A DNA stretch of 64,000 nt. Source: UBA2336 sp964404445. Lineage in GTDB: Bacteria > Bacteroidota > Bacteroidia > Cytophagales > Cyclobacteriaceae. The notes under the pieces are model-generated. The model did not search any database, was not told where the DNA came from, and saw only the letters and a list, made by a program, of their open reading frames with translations. Shown in pieces: positions 42,271 through 48,967 of this stretch (position 1 is its first letter; each line of letters starts with the position of its first letter). Made by a program: the position numbers and the translations under genes. The stretch is from assembly GCA_964404445.1 (NCBI GenBank), contig CAYOJW010000006.1, positions 1-64,000 of the forward strand, written 5' to 3'.

Positions 42271-42906
42271 ATGTCATTACGGTTAGGAGATGTGGCGCCC
42301 GACTTCACAGCGGAAACCACCGAAGGAACAATTAATTTTCACCAATGGTTAGGCAGCGGATGGGGCGTATTGTTTTCGCACCCTGCCGATTTTACACCGG
42401 TATGCACTACCGAACTCGGTGCGATGTCCAAGCTGGCACCTGAGTTTGCCAAACGCAATGTTAAAATTGCCGCGTTAAGTGCCGATCCGCTCGATTCGCA
42501 CACGAAGTGGGTAAACGATATTAACGAAACACAAAATACGGTTGTGGAATATCCGCTCATTGCCGATCCTGAGTTTACGGTAGCCAACCTGTACGGCATG
42601 GTGCACCCGAATGTTACCGATAAGTTTACTGTACGCTCGGTATTTGTGATCGGTCCCGATAAGAAGGTGAAACTCACCATCACGTACCCGGCATCAACCG
42701 GAAGAAATTTTGACGAGATTTTACGTGTAGTCGATAGCCTTCAACTTACGGCTAATTACAGCGTAGCCACACCGGCCAACTGGAAACACGGTCAGGATGT
42801 AATTATCACTGCGGCAGTAAAAGACGAAGACATCGCAGCGAAGTTCCCCAAAGGGCATACACGCATTAAACCGTATTTACGAACAACGCCTCAGCCAAAC
42901 GTGTAG
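42271..42906 (+). CDS. 1-Cys peroxiredoxin (Prx6 type)
   Basis: A 211-residue peroxiredoxin. The peroxidatic C45 lies in HPADFTPVCTTELG, and it is the only cysteine in the protein, so the enzyme is of the 1-Cys type and needs an external reductant. The C-terminal dimerisation extension (ANWKHGQDVIITAAV) is characteristic of Prx6. It is convergent with oxyR and preceded by an Rrf2 gene, a stress-response context. Confidence 0.92.
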   Translation: MSLRLGDVAPDFTAETTEGTINFHQWLGSGWGVLFSHPADFTPVCTTELGAMSKLAPEFAKRNVKIAALSADPLDSHTKWVNDINETQNTVVEYPLIADPEFTVANLYGMVHPNVTDKFTVRSVFVIGPDKKVKLTITYPASTGRNFDEILRVVDSLQLTANYSVATPANWKHGQDVIITAAVKDEDIAAKFPKGHTRIKPYLRTTPQPNV

Positions 42907-42929
42907 TAAAGGCGCTCAGTTTAAATTTG

Positions 42930-42962
42930 AAAGATCATGCCGCACGGTGTGATCTTTTTTAT
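42930..42962 (+). terminator. Terminator between the peroxiredoxin gene and oxyR
   Basis: AAAGATCA (42930-42937) pairs with TGATCTTT (42950-42957) around a 12-base loop, followed by a T-run. It can serve the peroxiredoxin gene on the plus strand; the minus-strand side lacks a good T-run. Confidence 0.65.
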
Positions 42963-43892
42963 TTACAACGCAATAATTTTTTTGTTGTTGAGTTGTTGCA
43001 TTTTCTTCGGTACGATTTTTAATACTTCATCGCGTAATATTTTAATCAGGTTCGATTTCAGTTGATTGCGGTGCGTAACCAGGCTCACTTCCCGCACCGG
43101 GCCGGGTTCTTTTAATTTCTTCACTAAGTTAAGCTGTTGTTTGCTTAACTCAGCAACGGCTAATTCGGGCAATACAGTAATGCCATTATTTTTTTCAACC
43201 ATGCGCTTCAGGGTTTCGATGCTTCCGGTTTCGTACTTAAAGTTGAATGACGATGCCTTGCGCAGTTCGCACAGGTTCAATACCTGCGACCGGAAACAAT
43301 GCCCCTCTTCAAGTAACCACAGTTGTGACGGGTCGATGTCGGTGGGCAGTATGTACTTTTTGTTGTAGAGCGCATTTTTGGGCGAAACATATACAAACAG
43401 TTCTTCATAGAACAAGACATCTTCTGTAATGGCATTGTCGTTTAGCGGAGAAACTACAATGGCGCAATCTAACCGGTTATTTTTCAGTTCACTGATGATT
43501 TCTTCTGTAACGGTTTCTTTCACCTGGAAATTAATTTGCGGATATTTTTCGGTAACGTGTTGAAAAAGTAACGGTAATAAGTATGGTGCCAGCGTGGGGA
43601 TGATGCCCACTTTTAACTCACCGTTTAATGTGTTTTTTTGCTGCGTAACAAGCTCTTTAAGGGCAGTCGCTTGTTGCAAAATAATGCGGGCTTGTGCAAT
43701 AACTTCTTTACCGATTTCGGTTGGGATAACCGGCTGCCGGGTGCGGTCGAACAGTTTAATGCCCAGTTCATCTTCCAGCTTTTGTATTTGCATACTCAGT
43801 GTGGGTTGTGTAACAAAACACTTTTCGGCTGCTACCACAAAATGACGGTGCGTGTCTAACGCTGCGATGTATTCTAATTGGGTTAAAGTCAT
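42963..43892 (-). CDS. oxyR: OxyR, hydrogen peroxide-sensing LysR regulator
   Basis: A 309-residue LysR protein. The N-terminal helix-turn-helix is at about 1-60. In the effector domain C199 and C208 lie in EGHCFRSQVLNLC, the same spacing and the same numbering as the redox disulfide of E. coli OxyR, which makes the assignment firm. It is convergent with the peroxiredoxin gene, a likely target. Oxidation of the pair would switch on peroxide-defence genes. Confidence 0.9.
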   Translation of the reverse strand: MTLTQLEYIAALDTHRHFVVAAEKCFVTQPTLSMQIQKLEDELGIKLFDRTRQPVIPTEIGKEVIAQARIILQQATALKELVTQQKNTLNGELKVGIIPTLAPYLLPLLFQHVTEKYPQINFQVKETVTEEIISELKNNRLDCAIVVSPLNDNAITEDVLFYEELFVYVSPKNALYNKKYILPTDIDPSQLWLLEEGHCFRSQVLNLCELRKASSFNFKYETGSIETLKRMVEKNNGITVLPELAVAELSKQQLNLVKKLKEPGPVREVSLVTHRNQLKSNLIKILRDEVLKIVPKKMQQLNNKKIIAL

Positions 43893-44194
43893 GCAGCAAT
43901 TTAATAGCTTATTGTGATGGACTTAATATTTATATCGAGTTTATTTATAACCCCGTTTGCCGGAGTATCCGGTTTAAAAACTGCTAATTTGGGGTATCGG
44001 TATTTTTATAAGAGGACTTACGCAAAGTTTAAAACCGGGTCTAAATTCAAAGGCGTCTGGCGGCTTAAAGCCGTCTTGACGCCTGTTCGTGCGTAGATCC
44101 AGTTTTTTTAAGATAGCTTGAAAATTATTGAAATAGCTGTAACCTTTTCATAGGGGTACAGTAACTAATCCAAACAATAAAACACAAGGCGCTG
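43893..44194. other. 302-nt intergenic region with a dispersed repeat
   Basis: It lies between the divergent oxyR and sigma-factor genes. Besides the palindromic repeat at 44051, I see AT-rich stretches that should contain both promoters but no clean TAnnTTTG element. Confidence 0.4.
44051..44100 (-). repeat. Dispersed AGGCGTC palindrome (inverted copy)
   Basis: Read on the minus strand this is nearly identical to 22769-22822: CACGAACAGGCGTCAAGACG in common, then the GGCTTAAAGCC core. The shared flank beyond the hairpin shows that it is a copied element and not just a similar hairpin. Confidence 0.72.
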
Positions 44195-44734
44195 ATGACG
44201 GACGAAATGATTATGGAAACCGTGAAAAACGGTGACCTGCAGCAGGCAGCCTTGCTTTTCGACCGGTATAACGTCAGGATTTACAATTTTCTGGTCAGGA
44301 TGACTTTTAACCGGCAAGTGGCGGAAGATCTCACCCAGAATGTTTTTCTGCGGATGATCAAATACCGGAACAGCTACCGTGTAGGGCATACGTTCCACTC
44401 GTGGATATACCAGATTGCCCGCAACGTGTTTAGCGACCATTACCAATTACACAAGAACCGGTTTGCCGGTTATGTGGATGTGGAAAAGATGCGGGATCAG
44501 ATCGCAGATGCGGAAGAGAACTTTGTGCAGGACGAACGCGAACAATTATTGCATCGGTCACTCGCTTTATTGAATGAAGAACAGCGCGAACTGTTATTAC
44601 TCACGCGGTTTCAACACCTGAAATACGAAGAAGTAGCCGATATGATGAACACCACGGTAGCCAACATTAAAGTGAAGGTTCACCGTGCCATTCAAAAATT
44701 ACGTGAACATTATTTTCAACTTGAAAATAGCTGA
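44195..44734 (+). CDS. ECF-type RNA polymerase sigma factor
   Basis: A 179-residue sigma-70-family protein with region 2 (about 20-85, FLVRMTFNRQVAEDLTQNVFLRMIKY) and region 4 (about 120-175, LALLNEEQRELLLLTRFQHLKYEEVADMMN). There is no region 1 or 3. The anti-sigma gene starts one base after its stop, so the two are co-transcribed and the sigma factor is presumably held inactive until a signal. Confidence 0.9.
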   Translation: MTDEMIMETVKNGDLQQAALLFDRYNVRIYNFLVRMTFNRQVAEDLTQNVFLRMIKYRNSYRVGHTFHSWIYQIARNVFSDHYQLHKNRFAGYVDVEKMRDQIADAEENFVQDEREQLLHRSLALLNEEQRELLLLTRFQHLKYEEVADMMNTTVANIKVKVHRAIQKLREHYFQLENS

Positions 44735-44735
44735 T

Positions 44736-45503
44736 ATGGAAAAAGAAAAACTCGAAAGCCTGTTGATCGATTACATCGATGGTGTGCTTGTGCCTGCCGA
44801 TAAGGATAGGGTTGAAGCAATGTTGAAAAACGATCCGGAAGCGCATAAGCTGTATCAGCAGTTGAAGGAACTGATTCGCGCAACCGAACAGCCCGTAATG
44901 TTAATGCCGGGCGCTGCGTTGAAAAACAGCTTTGATCAGTTACTGGCGCGTGAAATCAAAGTACAGTCAAAAATAACAGAACGGCCTGTTGTGTTATACC
45001 GCATGGCCGCAGCTATCGTATTGTTGCTGCTTGCCGGACTGGGCGGGTACTGGGTGTATCGCGATGCACAATACAAAAATGAGTTAGCGGCTTTGCGCGA
45101 AGAAGTTAAACGCAACAAACACGAGATGTTAACGAAGCTGGGCAATGAACATTCGGCCAGCCAGCGTATGCTGGGGGTTTCAGTGGCATACGAAATACCC
45201 GCACCGGATGATGATGTGGTGCAGGCATTGGTGAGTACGCTAAACACCGACCCGAATACCAACGTGCGTATGGCTGCGTTAGATGCCCTCGGTAATTTTT
45301 ACCGCGAGCCTCTTGTTCGCAAATCGTTGGTTGAATCGTTGAAAGAACAAAAAGACCCCGTAGTGCAAATCGCGTTGATCCGGTTATTGGTACGCATGAA
45401 AGAAGGAAACATTGTTGATGTACTGGAAAACATAACACGCAATGCTCAAACCATGAAGGCGGTGAAAGACGAAGCCTATTCGGGAATATTGAAACTTTCG
45501 TAA
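44736..45503 (+). CDS. Anti-sigma factor with HEAT-like repeats
   Basis: A 255-residue protein. The N-terminal cytoplasmic part (about 1-75) has the short acidic/helix pattern of anti-sigma domains (IDYIDGVLVPADKDRVEAML). One transmembrane helix lies at about 88-106. The external part includes a coiled coil (about 112-135) and HEAT-like repeats (about 160-255, VRMAALDALGNF...). The sigma-binding role is inferred from operon position. The start is the ATG at 44736. Confidence 0.8.
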   Translation: MEKEKLESLLIDYIDGVLVPADKDRVEAMLKNDPEAHKLYQQLKELIRATEQPVMLMPGAALKNSFDQLLAREIKVQSKITERPVVLYRMAAAIVLLLLAGLGGYWVYRDAQYKNELAALREEVKRNKHEMLTKLGNEHSASQRMLGVSVAYEIPAPDDDVVQALVSTLNTDPNTNVRMAALDALGNFYREPLVRKSLVESLKEQKDPVVQIALIRLLVRMKEGNIVDVLENITRNAQTMKAVKDEAYSGILKLS

Positions 45504-45618
45504 GACAACAGCCTTTACTGCAGAAAAGGTTTACGTCCGATGGTGATAAACAAAACTGTTAAACTATTTGAACATGAAATGAGTATAAAAGCACTCGAAA
45601 TCCAATAGAATGTTAATT

Positions 45619-45653
45619 ATGCGAACCCGCCTGCGGAGGGCAGGTTCCATGTG
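45619..45653 (+). repeat. Dispersed GAACCCGCCTGCGG repeat (copy 1)
   Basis: A 35-base GC-rich palindromic word (AACCCGCC...GGCAGGTT). It matches the reverse complement of 53003-53036 with one mismatch, and weaker similarity extends about 40 bases on the left (ATGAAATGAG-ATAAA shared). It lies in the anti-sigma to DUF4097 spacer. Confidence 0.7.
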
Positions 45654-45680
45654 ACTATTAAAAATTAAAATTATTAACAC

Positions 45681-46439
45681 ATGAAAAAAATAATAATGGG
45701 AGCAGCCCTGGTATGCCTGGCATTAACCGTTGCTGCACAAGAGTATAAAGTATCGAAAAGCAACGGCAAGTTGCAGATCAATACAGGCAGGGTAACGGTT
45801 GAACCGGCTGCGGGAAACGAAATAATTTTCTCTTTAAAGAATAAGCGGGGTGAAGTGGACAAGCGTGCCGAAGGATTACGGGCTATTAACAGCCTGGGGC
45901 TTGACGACAATACAGGGCTGGGAGTTCACGTTGCCGAGAAAGACGGTGTGTTGCAGGTGTATCAGCTTAAAAAGATGGATGCACCCGAATTAGTAGTACA
46001 GGTACCGAAAAATGTTATTGTGCTCTTTCAGCACGAGTCGCAGTATGGAGGTACAGCCGCATTTAAAAACCTCGAAAACGAAATTGAAGTTTCTACGAGT
46101 TACAATAATGTGGTACTCGAAAACGTAACAGGGCCGGCAACCATCAAAACCGTTTACGGAAATGTTGATGCCGTATTCAGCCAGAATGTGAAAGGCCCTG
46201 TTTCTATTGTGTCGATTTACGGCCACGTTGATGCAACCTTGCCCACAACCATCAAGGCAAACTTAAAAATGACCACATCGTATGGCGATATTTTTGCCTC
46301 ACCCGAATTTAAAATTGACGTTGAGCGCGATGGCGATATGATCAAATACAGCGACCGTGTAAGCGGCAAGATCAATGGAGGCGGCATGGCAATCGATTTC
46401 CGTTCTGATTATGGTAAAATATACCTCCGTAAAAAATGA
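45681..46439 (+). CDS. Exported DUF4097-like beta-repeat protein
   Basis: A 252-residue protein with a signal peptide (about 1-20) and repeated short beta motifs (TSYNNVVLENV, TVYGNVDAVF, SIYGHVDATL, TSYGDIFASP) as in DUF4097/adhesin-like right-handed beta-helices. Its end overlaps the next gene by four bases (ATGA). It probably belongs to the regulon of the upstream sigma factor. Function is unknown. Confidence 0.7.
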   Translation: MKKIIMGAALVCLALTVAAQEYKVSKSNGKLQINTGRVTVEPAAGNEIIFSLKNKRGEVDKRAEGLRAINSLGLDDNTGLGVHVAEKDGVLQVYQLKKMDAPELVVQVPKNVIVLFQHESQYGGTAAFKNLENEIEVSTSYNNVVLENVTGPATIKTVYGNVDAVFSQNVKGPVSIVSIYGHVDATLPTTIKANLKMTTSYGDIFASPEFKIDVERDGDMIKYSDRVSGKINGGGMAIDFRSDYGKIYLRKK

Positions 46440-47164
46440 GAACGCTGTTAGTGTTGTTGATGAATGTGTTTATCGGGGTAGCAGCGGCTCAAACCCCGAT
46501 AAACGAAAGTTATGCAGTACGGGCAGGGCAATCTGTTTCATTTAAGTTTGATTATCCCAAACTGATTAAAATCACTACGTGGGATAAAAACGAAATAGCC
46601 ATTACCGGTACGGTAAGCATAAACAGTGGCGAACACGATGATGCGTTGGAGTTTATTCATACCGCATCGGGAAACGAAGTGGTAATCGAAAACAAGATCA
46701 GGAACATGAAAGAATTGCCTCAACGGATAACCATTACACGCGGTGCAGAGAAGATCACCTTTAAAAGCAAGGCCGACTATCAAAAGTATTGCGAAGAGCA
46801 TGGCCGGAATTTTAACACAACAACGATGGGTGTGGATATTGATATTTTCCTTGAGATAAAAATTCCGAAAAATGTTAAAACCAAAATGGAAGCAACCTAT
46901 GGATTGGTAGAGGTCGTTAGCTTTACGGGGCAGCTTGAGGTAAATGCTATCTATGGAGGCGTGGATGCAGCCGTAGCCGAAAAAACAATCGGTGAGCTAT
47001 CGGCACAAACCGGCTACGGGCAGATATACAGCAACCTCGATGTAAAATTTACCGGTAGTGAATTCCGCGATTTTCATACCCACATTTCCGGTAAGCCGGG
47101 CAGCGGGCCAGCGTACAGGCTGGAATCCAAGTACGGAAACGTTTATCTGCGCAAGGCGCTGTAA
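46436..47164 (+). CDS. Exported DUF4097-like beta-repeat protein (second copy)
   Basis: A 242-residue protein with a signal peptide (about 1-19) and the same beta-repeat pattern (ATYGLVEVV, AIYGGVDAAV, TGYGQIYSNL, SKYGNVYLRK) as its neighbour. The C-terminal SKYGNVYLRKAL matches the neighbour's SDYGKIYLRKK, so the two are tandem paralogues. A terminator follows. Confidence 0.7.
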   Translation: MRTLLVLLMNVFIGVAAAQTPINESYAVRAGQSVSFKFDYPKLIKITTWDKNEIAITGTVSINSGEHDDALEFIHTASGNEVVIENKIRNMKELPQRITITRGAEKITFKSKADYQKYCEEHGRNFNTTTMGVDIDIFLEIKIPKNVKTKMEATYGLVEVVSFTGQLEVNAIYGGVDAAVAEKTIGELSAQTGYGQIYSNLDVKFTGSEFRDFHTHISGKPGSGPAYRLESKYGNVYLRKAL

Positions 47165-47175
47165 CCGTTTGAAAA

Positions 47176-47207
47176 GCCCCGGTGTAACAACCGGGGTTTA
47201 TTTTTTT
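47176..47207 (+). terminator. Rho-independent terminator
   Basis: CCCCGGT (47177-47183) pairs with ACCGGGG (47190-47196), loop GTAACA, followed by TTTATTTTTTT. Confidence 0.82.
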
Positions 47208-47209
47208 GA

Positions 47210-47270
47210 TAAATTCTATATAAAGTCTATAAAAATAGTATAGTATAAAGCATATTTGTACGGAAACGAA
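47210..47270 (+). promoter_or_regulatory. AT-rich regulatory region with repeated CTATA words
   Basis: Words TCTATATAAAG, TCTATAAAAATAG and TATAGTATAAAG recur within 50 bases upstream of the permease gene. The region upstream of the peroxiredoxin gene (42205-42240) has a similar TAGTCTATTATTCCTATGG stretch. A shared Rrf2-type site is possible but unproven. Confidence 0.25.
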
Positions 47271-47300
47271 TCACGTAAAAAGATCAGACAGCCGTACCGG

Positions 47301-48206
47301 ATGAATATTCAGGAAGAACGTACCATAGAAGAAGCTGCGGGCAAAAGTACGCGCAATAAAAAAATTTTTATTCTTACGCTTGTTTCGCTGATGGTGCTCA
47401 CCATCAGTATTTTCTTTTTTGATGAGATTAAAGACCAGGGAGCTTTTTTGTGGGATAACATCGGCCCCGAATTTTTCATATTCGTATTAGGCGGCTTTAT
47501 CGCGCAAATGATTGACGGATCGCTGGGGATGGCCTACGGGGTTAGCGCTTCTACGTTTCTGTTGTCGTTCGGGGTTTCTCCGGCAGCGGCCAGTGCCAGC
47601 ATACATGCTTCCGAAATTTTTACCAGCGGGGTTTCGGGGCTGTCGCACCTCAAATATCAAAATGTAAATAAGCGGCTGTTTAAAGTATTGCTTATTCCGG
47701 GTGTTTTGGGTGCCGTTGCCGGGGCGTATATTCTCTCATCGTTTGAGGCGTATAATTATATTCTTCGCCCGATCGTGGCTACCTATACGTTAACATTGGG
47801 TGTTATCATTATCCTGAAAGCGCGAAACGTACAGCGTAAAACGAGAAAAACCAGAAATGTTCCGGCATTGGCTGCGTTTGGCGGGTTTATGGATTCGGTA
47901 GGCGGTGGTGGCTGGGGGCCTATCGTGGCAACAACATTGATTGCCCGTGGAAGAAGCCCCCGTTATACCATTGGTTCGGTTAACCTGGCCGAGTTCTTTA
48001 TATCGTTTTCAAGTTCGGTAACATTTTTTGTTACCATTGGTATGGGGTATTTTGAAATTATTGCCGGGCTGATCTTAGGCGGCATCATTGCCGCACCCAT
48101 TGCTGCACGGTTAACCAGCAGGTTGCCCATCAAAAAAATGATGGTGATTGTAGGTGTGGTTGTTATCTTAGTAAGCATCCGGCTGATTGTCCTTTCCTTT
48201 CGGTAG
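47301..48206 (+). CDS. TauE/SafE (TSUP) family membrane permease
   Basis: A 301-residue integral membrane protein with eight or so hydrophobic helices and the two TSUP half-repeats. GFIAQMIDGSLGMAYGVSAS and FGGFMDSVGGGGWGPIVATTL are the family's signature loops. Members export sulfite, sulfonates or similar anions. The N-terminal 30 residues are soluble and charged; the ATG at 47301 is preferred over one 45 bases upstream. Confidence 0.85.
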   Translation: MNIQEERTIEEAAGKSTRNKKIFILTLVSLMVLTISIFFFDEIKDQGAFLWDNIGPEFFIFVLGGFIAQMIDGSLGMAYGVSASTFLLSFGVSPAAASASIHASEIFTSGVSGLSHLKYQNVNKRLFKVLLIPGVLGAVAGAYILSSFEAYNYILRPIVATYTLTLGVIIILKARNVQRKTRKTRNVPALAAFGGFMDSVGGGGWGPIVATTLIARGRSPRYTIGSVNLAEFFISFSSSVTFFVTIGMGYFEIIAGLILGGIIAAPIAARLTSRLPIKKMMVIVGVVVILVSIRLIVLSFR

Positions 48207-48209
48207 GGG

Positions 48210-48397
48210 CAATGTGTAGGGAAATCGCTTTCAAAAATAATAGCTCCGAAGGAGCGGGATAATGATAGCCCCGTGCTTCAGCGCGGGGCTAAATGATAAG
48301 AGGTAAACCGTGCCACGTAAAAATGGGTATCGGAGCGATACACCTTCATGGCACGAAAAGCACAAAATGATTTAAAAGCGATTTCCCTGTGGCAATG
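48210..48397 (+). mobile_element. MITE-like cluster of nested palindromes
   Basis: Terminal inverted repeats of 18 bases with one mismatch (48218-48235 and 48371-48388, AGGGAAATCGCTTT core) enclose about 135 bases. Inside are a GCTCC/GGAGC hairpin, a TAGCCCCG/CGGGGCTA hairpin and a CGTGCCA/TGGCACG hairpin with GTATC/GATAC inside. CAATG occurs three to four bases outside each end. It has no coding capacity. The structure fits a non-autonomous palindromic element. Confidence 0.55.
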
Positions 48398-48457
48398 CAA
48401 ACTTTGCAGTTTGGTGTCCAACGGTTATCTTGCAAACTTTTTCTTATTAAAACGTTT

Positions 48458-48967
48458 ATGGCATTACTTGAAAAGCATCTTCTTGTAAAGAAATCAACAT
48501 TGCCCAATGCAGGCAAAGGGTTGTTTACAAAAGTATTTATTCCAAAAGGCACCAAGGTAGTTGAGTACAAAGGCCGTATTACTACCTGGAAAGAGATCAA
48601 AGACGATGATGGCGAGAATCCGTACATCTTTTATGTAAAACGGTATCATGTTATCGATGCATTGCCAACCAAACAGCATTATGCACGTTATGCAAACGAT
48701 GCAAAAGGGTATGTGCGTGTAAAAGGTATTACCAATAATGCCGAGTATGTTATTAAAGGGTTAAAGGCGTTTATTGAAACCACAAAAGAAGTACAGGCCG
48801 GTGCCGAGATTTTTGTTGACTATGGCCCGGATTACTGGAAAACCATGCGCGAAAACTTAGCCATCGATAAAAAAACAAAACGCGAAGCCGGGAAGAAGGG
48901 AAAACAAGCTAAGGCTAAAAAAGCAAAAGAAGCCGCCCGGAAGAAAAAAACAGTTAAGAAGAAATAA
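48458..48967 (+). CDS. SET-domain protein with lysine-rich C-terminal tail
   Basis: A 169-residue protein. Residues about 5-125 are a compact SET fold (GKGLFTKVFIPKGTKVVEYKG near the start, GAEIFVDYGPDYWKTM near the end), the S-adenosylmethionine-dependent lysine methyltransferase family. The last 40 residues are almost only K, A, E and R, ending RKKKTVKKK, like histone H1-type tails. Targets in bacteria are largely unknown. The ATG at 48458 is used because the upstream sequence is repeat DNA. Confidence 0.8.
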   Translation: MALLEKHLLVKKSTLPNAGKGLFTKVFIPKGTKVVEYKGRITTWKEIKDDDGENPYIFYVKRYHVIDALPTKQHYARYANDAKGYVRVKGITNNAEYVIKGLKAFIETTKEVQAGAEIFVDYGPDYWKTMRENLAIDKKTKREAGKKGKQAKAKKAKEAARKKKTVKKK

